NCBI GenBank assembly: GCA_934130705.1
Contig: CAKOYL010000002.1
Span: 1 to 48,752 of the forward strand
Origin: an uncultured Clostridia bacterium
GTDB lineage: Bacteria; Bacillota_A; Clostridia; TANB77; CAG-508
DNA length: 48,752 bases
Reading direction: 5' to 3'
Part shown: piece after piece, positions 27,038 through 35,009 of the stretch
Numbering within the stretch: the stretch's first letter is position 1
How the letters are laid out: the number at the start of each line of letters is the position of its first letter
Program-made: the position numbers and the translations under genes
The notes under the pieces: generated by a model
The model's database searches: none
What the model was told of the DNA's origin: nothing
Seen by the model: the letters and a program-made list of their open reading frames with translations, nothing else

Positions 27038-28133
27038 ATTTTTTATCAAATATAGTCTTCACCACTCCCTCATCAATAAAGGTTGCAAAAACATTTTTTA
27101 TAATAATCAAAATAATTGGTCCTACTAATAGCCCTATTACTCCTAAGAATTTAAATCCAGTATACATAGCAATCAATGTAAAAATTGGATGTGTTCCAAT
27201 ATGTTTGCTGACTAATTTAGGTTCTAAAAATTGTCTTATTGTTGACATTATTGCAAATAATATAATAATTGCAATTCCTAGTTTTAAATCTCCATTTAAT
27301 CCAGATATTATTGCCCATGGAACCATTACTGTTCCTGAACCTAATATAGGAAGTGCATCAACAAATCCTATAAATAGTGCCATTAGTAATGGGTATTCTA
27401 TATTAAATTTTGCAATTTTCAATATATATAATCCTATTAAGGAAATTATAAATGATATTAATATTAGTGTTACTTCTGCTTTTAAATATCCTCCAAGTGT
27501 TTTTGTTAATTCTTTGATATGTGTTCCCAATTTAAATACCCATTTTTTTGGAATGTGATGCTCTATTTGATCTAATATATATACTTTATCTACACATATT
27601 AAATATAACGCCATTATTGTCACCACAAAGTATATCGCTATGGTTGGTATTGAAGTTATTATATTCAACAATCCTGTCAATGAATTTCTTAGCCAATTAG
27701 AAGCGGTATTTATTACTCCTCCTGTTGAATTTTGTAATACTTGATTTATTTCATTTGGAAAGTGAATTTTATTAAAGTCAAATCTATTTGTAAAACTTTG
27801 AAATAAATTATACATTTTATCAACATAAAAATTTAAACTTTGCAACAGATTTGAAGCTTCTGAAAATAGTGCTACTATCCCCCATGCTAATCCCCCTAAA
27901 ATAACAGTTGCTACAAGTATAAATATTATAATAGAACTTGTTTTTCGAGTTAGTTTTAGCTTTTTCATAATAAATCTAATAGCTGGTTCTATTATAAGCG
28001 ATATTATAAACGCAATTAAAAATGGCATATAAAATACTGATAATTTTAATGCAATAATTAATCCTATTAAAATCAATATTACGTATAATAGTCTTCTCCC
28101 TACTCTTGTCCAATAAGACATATCAATAATCAT
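27036..28133 (-). CDS. ytvI: AI-2E family membrane protein, probable sporulation protein YtvI
   Basis: 365 residues with seven to eight hydrophobic helices: a pair at 10-55, one at 65-90, a soluble stretch of about 70 residues, then a run of helices from 155 to 350. This is the AI-2E transporter/PerM topology. The name ytvI is favoured because the organism has other sporulation genes and the sequence lacks features of autoinducer exporters; the family is hard to divide by eye. Start ATG 28131-28133 was chosen with AGGAG 7 bases upstream; the more upstream ATG at 28178 has no site. It follows the CBS gene but is separated from it by a terminator. Confidence 0.75.
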   Translation of the reverse strand: MIIDMSYWTRVGRRLLYVILILIGLIIALKLSVFYMPFLIAFIISLIIEPAIRFIMKKLKLTRKTSSIIIFILVATVILGGLAWGIVALFSEASNLLQSLNFYVDKMYNLFQSFTNRFDFNKIHFPNEINQVLQNSTGGVINTASNWLRNSLTGLLNIITSIPTIAIYFVVTIMALYLICVDKVYILDQIEHHIPKKWVFKLGTHIKELTKTLGGYLKAEVTLILISFIISLIGLYILKIAKFNIEYPLLMALFIGFVDALPILGSGTVMVPWAIISGLNGDLKLGIAIIILFAIMSTIRQFLEPKLVSKHIGTHPIFTLIAMYTGFKFLGVIGLLVGPIILIIIKNVFATFIDEGVVKTIFDKK

Positions 28134-28193
28134 AATTTTTCTCCTATTTTTAGTATATGTAATTATTGGTTCAATCATACATTTTGCATAATA

Positions 28194-28217
28194 AAAAGAA
28201 GCTCTTTGGCTTCTTTT
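28194..28217 (-). terminator. Terminator of the CBS-domain gene
   Basis: Nine-pair stem AAAAGAAGC / GCTTCTTTT with a 6-base loop, 6 bases past the stop at 28224, ending in TTTTTAT on the minus strand. Confidence 0.8.
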
Positions 28218-28223
28218 GAAAAA

Positions 28224-28670
28224 TTATTCAGCATTTTTATTGCTATGGCAGTTACATATTTCATCTATTGTTGTACAAACTTGTTGTTTTCCTAATTGTT
28301 CATCATTTTGTGCTAAATCTCCTAATGTCAAAATTCCTATTACATGATTATTCTGATCACATACCGGAAGTCTTCTTACTTGATAATTTGCCATTTTACT
28401 TTCTGCATTTGTCATATCATCACTTTCATTACAAGTACATACATCTTTTGACATTATTTCACTTGCTGTTGTTTGACAAGTATCTTTGTCACATGCAACA
28501 CTTCTTAATAATATATCTCTGTCTGTTATAATTCCACATATACAATTATTTTGGTCACATACCGGAACACATCCTATATGTTTTTGGCCCATTAGTTTTG
28601 CCACCTCATTTATCTTTGTTTCTGGATTTACACAACAAACATCATTACACATACAATCTTTTACTTTCAT
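28224..28670 (-). CDS. Cysteine-rich CBS-domain pair protein
   Basis: 148 residues made almost only of two CBS motifs: MKVKDCMCNDVCCV ... GIITDRDILLR (1-65) and ASEIMSKDVCTC ... GILTLGDLAQ (70-120). CBS pairs bind adenosyl nucleotides and regulate partner proteins. Odd feature: 16 cysteines, many in C-x-C or CC pairs (CMC, CC, CIC, CTC, CNC), including in the CBS strands and the tail DEICNCHSNKNAE. Ordinary members have few cysteines, so this copy may bind metal or sense redox state. AAAGGTGG precedes the ATG by 8 bases. It stands alone between terminators. Confidence 0.85.
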   Translation of the reverse strand: MKVKDCMCNDVCCVNPETKINEVAKLMGQKHIGCVPVCDQNNCICGIITDRDILLRSVACDKDTCQTTASEIMSKDVCTCNESDDMTNAESKMANYQVRRLPVCDQNNHVIGILTLGDLAQNDEQLGKQQVCTTIDEICNCHSNKNAE

Positions 28671-28717
28671 TTATTTAACCACCTTTCAAAATTTCTCGTT
28701 TTTATTTTTTACAAATT

Positions 28718-28753
28718 AAAAAAGATTATTCGTTTTTTTGAATAATCTTTTTT
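28718..28753 (-). terminator. Terminator of the kinase-ParB-like gene
   Basis: A perfect 14-bp stem (AAAAAAGATTATTC with GAATAATCTTTTTT), loop of 8, T run at the end. It starts 3 bases past the stop at 28757. Confidence 0.85.
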
Positions 28754-28756
28754 TAT

Positions 28757-29974
28757 CTATCTAGATTCTTTTTCCTTTTCTTCTAATTTTTTCCAAATAT
28801 CAGGATATATTTCTTCATAATCGAAATCTGGATCTTGTTGTTTTATCAGCCATTCGTGCCCTCTTAGTATACCTTTAGTTAATGCTTCTATTCTTTTTCT
28901 AGCAGATTCTTTACTAAATTTTCCAACTATTTCATCATCTTTAGCTAATACTTCATAAGGTATCAATGTTTTTCCACAATATGCTGTGGCAAAATTTCTA
29001 TGGTGTCCTTCAATTATATAATTAATGCCATCTACTGTAATTACTTCTATAATTGAATTTGGAAAGTATCCATTTTTCTTTATGGCTTTAATTAAATCTT
29101 CAATATTTAAATTTGATAATGTTGATTTTGCTAAAGTTTCTCTTTCTGTTTGTAGTGGTAAAAAAATCTTAGGACTCGCCCATTTTTTTGCAAACTTCTT
29201 ATCATTTTCATAATATTTTTCGCCTTGTAATATTACATCTGCTATATCATCAACTGTTGAATATGAAGTATCTATTATTAAATCATAATTGTTTTCATCA
29301 GTTAAGTCAACTCCATATCTATTCATATATCTAGTATTTTCGCCTATCCTTCTCATTTCACGTTCTTTTTTTGCATCTTCAACATTTGAATATTTATCTT
29401 CTTTTCCTCTTGAATTATCGTTAAATAAACGTTTAGCTGCCACATTGGCATTTGTTGTTAGTCTTACCGAAAAGGCTTCAGGGATATTGTGAAAGGCAAG
29501 TCTTGAATCTATTATCCAAATATCATTTGGGTGTACTTCTTTATTAATTTCTTTTCCTTTATTTGCCATTCTCTCATCTATTAATGTATCGACGATTTTT
29601 CTTATGTCTTTAAATTCTTCTCCATTATTAGCTTCGTTTATTGTAAATTTAGATAGATTAATATTTTTTTGTTTTAATTGAGCTATTGTTCTTGATAATG
29701 TTTTTCTATAAACTTCATTATTAAAAAATTTCCTTAATTCTTCTCTTTTATAAATTTTTTCTAATTCTTCTTTATTATTAAAATTAACAATTAAATCAAT
29801 TAATGAATTAAAATATCTTCTAAAGTCATTACCTGTTGTTTCAAGATGTATATGCTCCTCAGTATAGCCTTGCTCTTTTAGTTTTTCTATTATCTTTTTT
29901 ACTGTTGTACCTTTTCCACTTACGGGTTCGCCTGAAATTGCTATTATTTTATTTTTTACTTTTTTTTCATTCAT
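28757..29974 (-). CDS. Cytidylate-kinase-like P-loop protein fused to a ParB/Srx-like domain
   Basis: 405 residues, soluble. The N-terminal 260 residues form a nucleoside-kinase-like fold: P-loop ISGEPVSGKGTT (13-24), HLETTGNDFRR, then IWIIDSRLAFHNIPEAFSVRLTT, whose placement matches the cytidylate-kinase-like (CMK2/AAA_33) group. The C-terminal 140 residues hold INYIIEGHHRNFATAYC, the G-H-H-R signature of ParB/sulfiredoxin-like folds, then an acidic helical tail. This pairing is uncommon. It may phosphorylate a nucleotide or a small molecule and use the second domain for a nucleotide or protein partner; no substrate can be named. AAGGAG 9 bases before the ATG. Neighbours give no clue. Confidence 0.7.
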   Translation of the reverse strand: MNEKKVKNKIIAISGEPVSGKGTTVKKIIEKLKEQGYTEEHIHLETTGNDFRRYFNSLIDLIVNFNNKEELEKIYKREELRKFFNNEVYRKTLSRTIAQLKQKNINLSKFTINEANNGEEFKDIRKIVDTLIDERMANKGKEINKEVHPNDIWIIDSRLAFHNIPEAFSVRLTTNANVAAKRLFNDNSRGKEDKYSNVEDAKKEREMRRIGENTRYMNRYGVDLTDENNYDLIIDTSYSTVDDIADVILQGEKYYENDKKFAKKWASPKIFLPLQTERETLAKSTLSNLNIEDLIKAIKKNGYFPNSIIEVITVDGINYIIEGHHRNFATAYCGKTLIPYEVLAKDDEIVGKFSKESARKRIEALTKGILRGHEWLIKQQDPDFDYEEIYPDIWKKLEEKEKESR

Positions 29975-30046
29975 ATGCTTTATCTCCTTATATATATGAT
30001 ATAAATATTACTTTAATATTTTACCATATTTTAGGAATTATGTCAA

Positions 30047-30652
30047 TTACATTTCATATAAATCATAATTATCTACTTCAAAATCTCTTGGAAATGGTGG
30101 TCTTCCTCCTGGTCCAAATGGCGGCCTCATTGGTGGTCTTGGTGGACGTGCTCCTGGTCCTTGAGGCATTGGTGGTCTAACTGGCGGACGTGGTGGAAAT
30201 GGTCTTGGTCTGTTTAACAGTTCTCTTATTAATAATATTTTTACCAAATCCCTTAATCCACTGTTAAATTGTCTAGTTTCTCTTTTTGGACTCTCTGTAG
30301 CACTAACATCTGCTTTTCTTGCATTTACACTACTACTTGTTCTAACATCATTTTTTAAATTTATATTTAATTGTGTTTCTTTTTTGCTTTCTAGTGCAAA
30401 ATATATTTCATCTGTCATTTTTTCTAATTCTTCATTTGATAAATCTGCTCTTACATTTTCACATCTTTTTGATACCATAGGATATACAACTTTATATATT
30501 TCTGGATAGTTTTGTTCTAGCTGCGAATTTTGAGCAACTGTCATATTATCTTGAGTTCGATAACTATAATTATTATTATTATAATCATACATTTCATTCT
30601 GATTATATCCTAAAATACTTCTTATGTATTCATCATAAGTTCCATCGTACAT
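30047..30652 (-). CDS. Proline-rich hypothetical protein, possibly coat-associated
   Basis: 201 residues, not recognised. Residues 1-40 are Tyr/Asn-rich (GYNQNEMYDYNNNNYSYR), 45-105 look helical, with NYPEIYKVVYPMVSKRCENV, and 150-190 are a Pro/Arg/Gly tract (RPPMPQGPGARPPRPPMRPP). The end is acidic and aromatic (FEVDNYDLYEM). The organisation resembles small spore-surface proteins of Clostridia, but that is inference. GAGGAGG lies 7 bases before the ATG. The hairpin after murD touches its ribosome site. Confidence 0.6.
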   Translation of the reverse strand: MYDGTYDEYIRSILGYNQNEMYDYNNNNYSYRTQDNMTVAQNSQLEQNYPEIYKVVYPMVSKRCENVRADLSNEELEKMTDEIYFALESKKETQLNINLKNDVRTSSSVNARKADVSATESPKRETRQFNSGLRDLVKILLIRELLNRPRPFPPRPPVRPPMPQGPGARPPRPPMRPPFGPGGRPPFPRDFEVDNYDLYEM

Positions 30653-30663
30653 AAAAAAACCTC

Positions 30664-30687
30664 CTCATATTTTTTATATAATATGAG
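30664..30687 (-). promoter_or_regulatory. Hairpin next to the RBS of the proline-rich gene, after murD
   Basis: Stem CTCATATT / AATATGAG lies between the murD stop and the next gene. On the minus strand it is followed by GAGG, which is the downstream ribosome site, and then by seven T. The same bases could end murD transcripts and, when read through, help hide or expose the ribosome site. Confidence 0.45.
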
Positions 30688-30703
30688 AAAGCTTTTGTTT
30701 TGG

Positions 30704-32104
30704 TTATATTTCATTTACTAATTTTTTAAATTTATTTCCCCTATCAGCAAAATTTTTAAACATATCGAAACTAGCACTTGCTGGTGAGAATAGTACTACC
30801 TCCCCTTTTTGTGCTGATTTTTTTGCTATTTTTATTGTTTCTTCCAATGAATCACACATATATATATCCATTTTTTTATTTTCTTTGTCTAGTTCTTCTT
30901 TTACTGCATCAAATATTTTCTCTGCTGTTTGACCAATTAATATTAAAGTTTTTACTTTGTTAACGACTGTTTTTGCAAGTGGTGTATAGTCCAAATTCTT
31001 GTCATATCCTCCAGCAATTAAAACTATATCTTCTTTAAAGGCATTTAATCCTGATAATGTTCTTGTAGGAGATGAACTTGCTGAGTCATTATACCATTTT
31101 ACACCGCCTATTTCTCTTACAAATTCAATTCTATGCTCGACTGGTTTGAATTCTTTTATCGCTTTTACTGCTATATCTGTATCAACTAATGTTTTTGTTG
31201 CCGCTAAGGCTGTTGCAATATTGGAAAAATTGTGTGCACCTCTAAGTATTACTTCATCTGTATTTAAAATGTGTTTTCTAACTTTGTCCTCACACTCTTT
31301 TATAACTCCATCATCTACTATAAATCCATTATCTAATTTTTCTTTACTACTAAAGAATATTACTTTTCCTTTTGCTTCTTTTGCACAATTTCTTGTTATT
31401 TCATTATCGTAATTTAAAATTAAAATGTCATTTTCATTTTGATTTTTAAATATACATTTTTTTGCTTCTATATATTCCTCATAATCTTTGTGTATATTTA
31501 GATGATTTGGTGTTACATTTGTCATAACTGCAATTTGTGGGCTTACTTGCATATTCATTAATTGAAAACTACTTAATTCTAATACCACTATATCTTCCGG
31601 TGTCATTTTAGGTAGTTTTGTAAATAGAGGTGTTCCTATGTTTCCTCCTAAAAATGTCTTATATCCTGCTTTTTCTAAAATATGATTTATCAGGCTTGTC
31701 GTTGTTGTTTTTCCATCGCTTCCTGTTACGCCTATCATTTTACATGGGCACATTTCCATAAGCATTTCTATCTCTGTTGTAACAATAGCTCCTCTTTCGG
31801 CTTCTGCTTTTAGTTCTGGTTTTGTTGGTAAACAACTTGGTGATCTAAATATAACATTAAATCCTTTTAAATTTTCTAGTGAGTTTGAACCAAAAGAAAA
31901 TTCAAATCCATATGTTGTTATTTTATCTAATATTTCCTTTGGAATATCATCTATTTTTTTGTTATCAAAAACTGTTACTTTTGCCTTTTTTTCATGTAAA
32001 TAATCTAATAAAGGTATATTGCTTACTCCAAGTCCAATTACAGCTACTTTTCTAAATCTTATGTATTCATTAAATTCTTCTAATTTTTTATTTTCATATG
32101 CCAT
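30704..32104 (-). CDS. murD: UDP-N-acetylmuramoylalanine--D-glutamate ligase
   Basis: 466 residues, cytoplasmic. It adds D-Glu to UDP-MurNAc-L-Ala in peptidoglycan synthesis. N-terminal Rossmann-like domain (VAVIGLGVSNIPLLDYL), central Mur ligase domain with the ATP loop GVTGSDGKTTTTSLI near 120 and HLNIHKDYEEY near 205, and C-terminal domain with YNDSASSSPTRTLSGL near 325 and ILIGQTAEKI. Every motif of the family is present and length is normal. AAAGGAG lies about 9 bases before the ATG. It is away from the usual dcw cluster; only this Mur gene is in the window. Confidence 0.96.
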   Translation of the reverse strand: MAYENKKLEEFNEYIRFRKVAVIGLGVSNIPLLDYLHEKKAKVTVFDNKKIDDIPKEILDKITTYGFEFSFGSNSLENLKGFNVIFRSPSCLPTKPELKAEAERGAIVTTEIEMLMEMCPCKMIGVTGSDGKTTTTSLINHILEKAGYKTFLGGNIGTPLFTKLPKMTPEDIVVLELSSFQLMNMQVSPQIAVMTNVTPNHLNIHKDYEEYIEAKKCIFKNQNENDILILNYDNEITRNCAKEAKGKVIFFSSKEKLDNGFIVDDGVIKECEDKVRKHILNTDEVILRGAHNFSNIATALAATKTLVDTDIAVKAIKEFKPVEHRIEFVREIGGVKWYNDSASSSPTRTLSGLNAFKEDIVLIAGGYDKNLDYTPLAKTVVNKVKTLILIGQTAEKIFDAVKEELDKENKKMDIYMCDSLEETIKIAKKSAQKGEVVLFSPASASFDMFKNFADRGNKFKKLVNEI

Positions 32105-32260
32105 TTCTTTATGCTCCTTTATATTTTTATATATTTTATGCTTATTTTTTTAATTCGTTTTATATTATATATCTTTTTTATAAAAAAAACAATTTTTGCT
32201 AGAATATTTTTTGCTTTTTTAGGTAAAAATATTTTTAGATTTGATTGGAGGTGCATTTTG

Positions 32261-32347
32261 ATGTCTAAAAAAAATAATAAAGAAAATAAAAACAATAACA
32301 ACAATAATAATCAAAATAATGAAAGACAAAATAATAATTGTAAATAG
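32261..32347 (+). CDS. Asn-rich 28-residue peptide
   Basis: The start ATG at 32261 has GGAGG 9 bases upstream, which makes it much better than the in-frame ATG at 32111 whose extra 50 residues are poly-T codons. Product begins MSKKNNKENKNNNNNNNQ and ends CK: over half Asn, with a single Cys near the end. Basic, no hydrophobic part. A terminator follows within 10 bases. It resembles small basic spore or cytoplasmic proteins of Clostridia but no family is recognised. Confidence 0.6.
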   Translation: MSKKNNKENKNNNNNNNQNNERQNNNCK

Positions 32348-32354
32348 TTTCATT

Positions 32355-32386
32355 AAAAGGATTAGCATTTAATTAGCTATCCTTTT
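32355..32386 (+). terminator. Terminator of the Asn-rich peptide gene
   Basis: Stem AAAAGGATTAGC / GCTATCCTTTT, one bulged T, loop of 9, then TT and T-rich sequence on the plus strand. Confidence 0.75.
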
Positions 32387-32467
32387 TTCTTTGACTTTTC
32401 TATAGACATATCATTAACATTGTGTTATTATTATAACATAATCAAATGAAAAATCAGGAGGTAAAAA

Positions 32468-32824
32468 ATGTCAAAATTAGTAAAAAATATTTTTATAATA
32501 GTGCTTACTATCTTGTTGATTTCATTAGTTTTTCCAGTAAATGCCGTAGATTTAAATTTGGCAGATAATGAAACAAACACTTCTAATACAATAAATAATT
32601 CAACTAATGAAAATAACACATCAGAAAATAGTTCTAATGCTACAACTAATGCTTCTAATACATCATCAACAAGTACAAATACTACATCTTCAAGTTCTGC
32701 TAAAGTAAGTACTGTTACAACAGAATCAGGATTAGGATTATCTAATATTTTAAGTATATTATTAATTGTAATCGGAATTCTTTTAATACTATTAGCAGTT
32801 GCTATATTAATAAAATTAAAATAA
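32468..32824 (+). CDS. Exported Asn/Ser/Thr-rich protein with C-terminal membrane anchor
   Basis: 118 residues. Signal peptide (KNIFIIVLTILLISLVFPVNA, about 6-26) with cleavage after VNA, then about 60 residues of Asn, Ser and Thr (SNTINNSTNENNTSENS) and a C-terminal helix (ILSILLIVIGILLILLAVAIL) ending IKLK. It is a stalk on the outside of the membrane; no folded domain is seen. It could be glycosylated. AGGAGG 7 bases before the ATG, own terminator. Its layout matches the next gene, which suggests a related family of small surface proteins. Confidence 0.75.
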   Translation: MSKLVKNIFIIVLTILLISLVFPVNAVDLNLADNETNTSNTINNSTNENNTSENSSNATTNASNTSSTSTNTTSSSSAKVSTVTTESGLGLSNILSILLIVIGILLILLAVAILIKLK

Positions 32825-32828
32825 TTTT

Positions 32829-32858
32829 AAAAGCAGATTTTTACTTTATTCTGCTTTT
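32829..32858 (+). terminator. Terminator of the Asn/Ser/Thr-rich gene
   Basis: Nine-pair stem AAAAGCAGA / TCTGCTTTT with a 12-base loop and a long T tract on the plus strand. Confidence 0.85.
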
Positions 32859-32956
32859 TTCTTTTTTTGTATGTATATTTTGTCCTATTTTTTTAATAAT
32901 ATTATTAGATTTAAAAAAATTAAATCGTTTTGCTTATTTTTAAAGGAGGATAAATT

Positions 32957-33364
32957 ATGAAGAAAAAAATTTTAATATCTATTGCACTTATAATCTCTTT
33001 TATTTTTTCTTTTTCATTTTGCTTTGCTGCTGATGGTTTAGAAAAAGCTGCAGATGATGTAAGAAATGTTGTTGGTGGTGTAGAAAATACTGTTAAAAAT
33101 GCTGCTATGGATGTTTCTAATGTTTCTAAAAATGTTACTAGCTCAATGGAAAATGGTATGACTTCAGGAACTACAAGAACTGGAACAAGTGGTAATTACT
33201 CTACTTCAAGAGTTTCTACTGGTGATGCCGGAATAATGGGTATGTCTTCAAATACTTTGACATGGTTAATTCTTGGTATAGCTGCTATTGCTATAATTGC
33301 CGTTGTTTGGTATTATTCTATGCAGTTTACTAATTCAAATCATAATCATAATGATGAAGATTAG
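32957..33364 (+). CDS. Exported protein with helical domain and C-terminal membrane anchor
   Basis: 135 residues. Signal peptide (KKKILISIALIISFIFSFSFCFAADG) with cleavage near 25. Then an amphipathic helix repeat (ADDVRNVVGGVENTVKNAAM) of a type seen in small coat or late-embryogenesis-like proteins, a Ser/Thr/Gly stretch, a membrane helix (TWLILGIAAIAIIAVVWYY) and a His/Asn/Asp tail (NSNHNHNDED). AAAGGAGG 11 bases before the ATG. Same signal-stalk-anchor layout as the gene at 32468. Function unknown; the helical part could bind membranes or a partner. Confidence 0.75.
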   Translation: MKKKILISIALIISFIFSFSFCFAADGLEKAADDVRNVVGGVENTVKNAAMDVSNVSKNVTSSMENGMTSGTTRTGTSGNYSTSRVSTGDAGIMGMSSNTLTWLILGIAAIAIIAVVWYYSMQFTNSNHNHNDED

Positions 33365-33442
33365 TTTTTATTGATATTATTGCAGTTTTGGATTTTTCGT
33401 GTTATACTATATTTGTTTATTTTATTTGAATCGAGGTTTTTT

Positions 33443-33907
33443 ATGAAGAATGATAATTTAATTGCGAAAAATCCTACTGCTTATCATAATTACGATATTA
33501 CTGATAAATTGGAAACTGGTATTGTTTTAAGTGGTACAGAAATAAAATCTATTAGAAGCGGTAAAGCTAATTTAAAAGATAGTTATGCCATAATTAGAAA
33601 TGGTGAAGTTTACATAGTTGGAATGCATATAAGTCCATATGAACATGGAAATATTTTTAATAAAAATCCTTTACGTGATAGAAAACTTTTGTTAAATAGA
33701 CGTGAAATAAACAAATTAATTGGACTTACCAAACAAAAAGGTTATAGTTTAGTTCCTATAAGTTTGTACTTTAAAAGTAATTTGGTTAAAGTTGAATTAG
33801 GTATTGGAAAAGGTAAAAAACTTTATGATAAACGTGAAGATATTGCAAAAAAAGATGCCGAAAGAAGAATTAGACAACAAATTCAACCAAAATGGGGACG
33901 TTGTTAA
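33443..33907 (+). CDS. smpB: SsrA-binding protein SmpB
   Basis: 154 residues. It brings tmRNA to stalled ribosomes for trans-translation. ATG 33443 has GAGG 6 bases upstream and gives the usual N-terminus ([17 protein letters not shown]); the upstream in-frame ATG adds an unlikely hydrophobic head. Motifs: [26 protein letters not shown] (tmRNA-binding strands), [10 protein letters not shown], then [14 protein letters not shown] and the basic tail [14 protein letters not shown]. No tmRNA gene is visible nearby. The last 25 bases belong to the left arm of an 84-bp palindrome. Confidence 0.96.
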   Translation: MKNDNLIAKNPTAYHNYDITDKLETGIVLSGTEIKSIRSGKANLKDSYAIIRNGEVYIVGMHISPYEHGNIFNKNPLRDRKLLLNRREINKLIGLTKQKGYSLVPISLYFKSNLVKVELGIGKGKKLYDKREDIAKKDAERRIRQQIQPKWGRC

Positions 33908-33966
33908 AAATGGTTGAAAGTTTTTTAACTTTCAACCATTTTTAACAACGTCCCCATTTTGGTTGA
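33883..33966. repeat. 84-bp palindrome: two 40-bp arms, 4-base loop, between smpB and fba
   Basis: Left arm 33883-33922 and right arm 33927-33966 are exact reverse complements over 40 bases, with a TTTT loop. The left arm includes the last 25 bases of smpB (codons for QPKWGRC and stop); the right arm ends one base before the fba stop codon. The inner part (AAAAATGGTTGAAAG and its complement) is an ordinary terminator for both genes; the outer 24 bases on the right are an inverted copy of smpB coding sequence. Confidence 0.9.
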
Positions 33967-34899
33967 CTATGCTTTGTTTGCTGAACCGAAAACATCAATC
34001 ATTTTATGTTTTACAGTTTCTTTTATTAATTCTCTTGCTTCTCCTAAATATTTTCTTGGATCAAATACATTTGGATTTTCAGCAAATTCTTTTCTAATTC
34101 CTGCTGTCATTGCAAGTCTTAAGTCAGTATCTACATTTATTTTTGAAACTCCTGATATACTAGCTTCATGTAATATTTCATCTGGTACACCTTTTGCTCC
34201 AGGAATATTTCCTCCAAATTCATTACACATTTCTACTAATTCTGGTATTACTGTTGATGCTCCATGTAATACTATTGGTGTATTTGGTATTCTTTCTTTT
34301 ATTTCTTTTAATATGTCAAATCTTAATTTTGCTTCACCTTTAAATTTATAAGCACCATGGCTTGTTCCTATAGCTATTGCTAAAGAGTCACATCCTGTTC
34401 TTCTTACAAATTCCTCTGCTTGTGCTGGGTCTGTATACATTGCATCATTTGCAGCTACATTCACATCATCTTCTATTCCAGCCAATTTTCCAAGTTCAGC
34501 TTCTACTACTACTCCATGAGCATGAGCATAATCTACTACTTTTTTAGTTAAAGCTACATTTTCTTCAAAATCATATTTTGAACCGTCAATCATAACAGAT
34601 GTAAATCCATTATCAATACACATTTTTGCTGTTTCAAAATCTGGTCCGTGATCTAAGTGTATAACTATTGGTATATTTGGATGTTCCTCAACTGCTGCTT
34701 GAACCATTTTCATTAAATAATTTATTCTAGCATATTTTATTGCACTTGCTGATGTTTGCAATATAACTGGTGAATTTGCTTCTGCTGCTGCATCCACTAT
34801 TCCTTGTATTATTTCCATGTTGTTGATATTAAATGCACCTATTGCAAATCCTTCTTTCATTGATTTTTCAAACATTTCTTTTGTTGTTACTAATGCCAT
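33967..34899 (-). CDS. fba: Class II fructose-bisphosphate aldolase
   Basis: 310 residues. It splits fructose-1,6-bisphosphate in glycolysis with a zinc ion. IVIHLDHGPDFETAK near 75 holds the zinc-binding His and the catalytic Asp; GTSHGAYKF near 178 and IVLHGASTVIP near 208 hold the other His ligands; KINVDTDLRLAMTAGIRKEF follows near 250. All are intact. ATG 34897-34899 has AGGAGG 7 bases upstream; in-frame codons farther up lack one. It stands alone, minus strand, with its end inside the 84-bp palindrome. Confidence 0.95.
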   Translation of the reverse strand: MALVTTKEMFEKSMKEGFAIGAFNINNMEIIQGIVDAAAEANSPVILQTSASAIKYARINYLMKMVQAAVEEHPNIPIVIHLDHGPDFETAKMCIDNGFTSVMIDGSKYDFEENVALTKKVVDYAHAHGVVVEAELGKLAGIEDDVNVAANDAMYTDPAQAEEFVRRTGCDSLAIAIGTSHGAYKFKGEAKLRFDILKEIKERIPNTPIVLHGASTVIPELVEMCNEFGGNIPGAKGVPDEILHEASISGVSKINVDTDLRLAMTAGIRKEFAENPNVFDPRKYLGEARELIKETVKHKMIDVFGSANKA

Positions 34900-35009
34900 A
34901 TTAATTCCTCCTAACATTTTTATTGTTAACAATTTTTTCTTTTTTATTAACAATTATTTTCAATGTTATTTTATTTCTAAAATACTAATATGTCAATAGA
35001 TTTAGTTTA

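Noticed and set aside
32111..32260. Hydrophobic N-terminal extension of the Asn-rich peptide
   Set aside because: It is translated from a T-rich, non-coding-looking stretch after murD; the good ribosome site is right before 32261.
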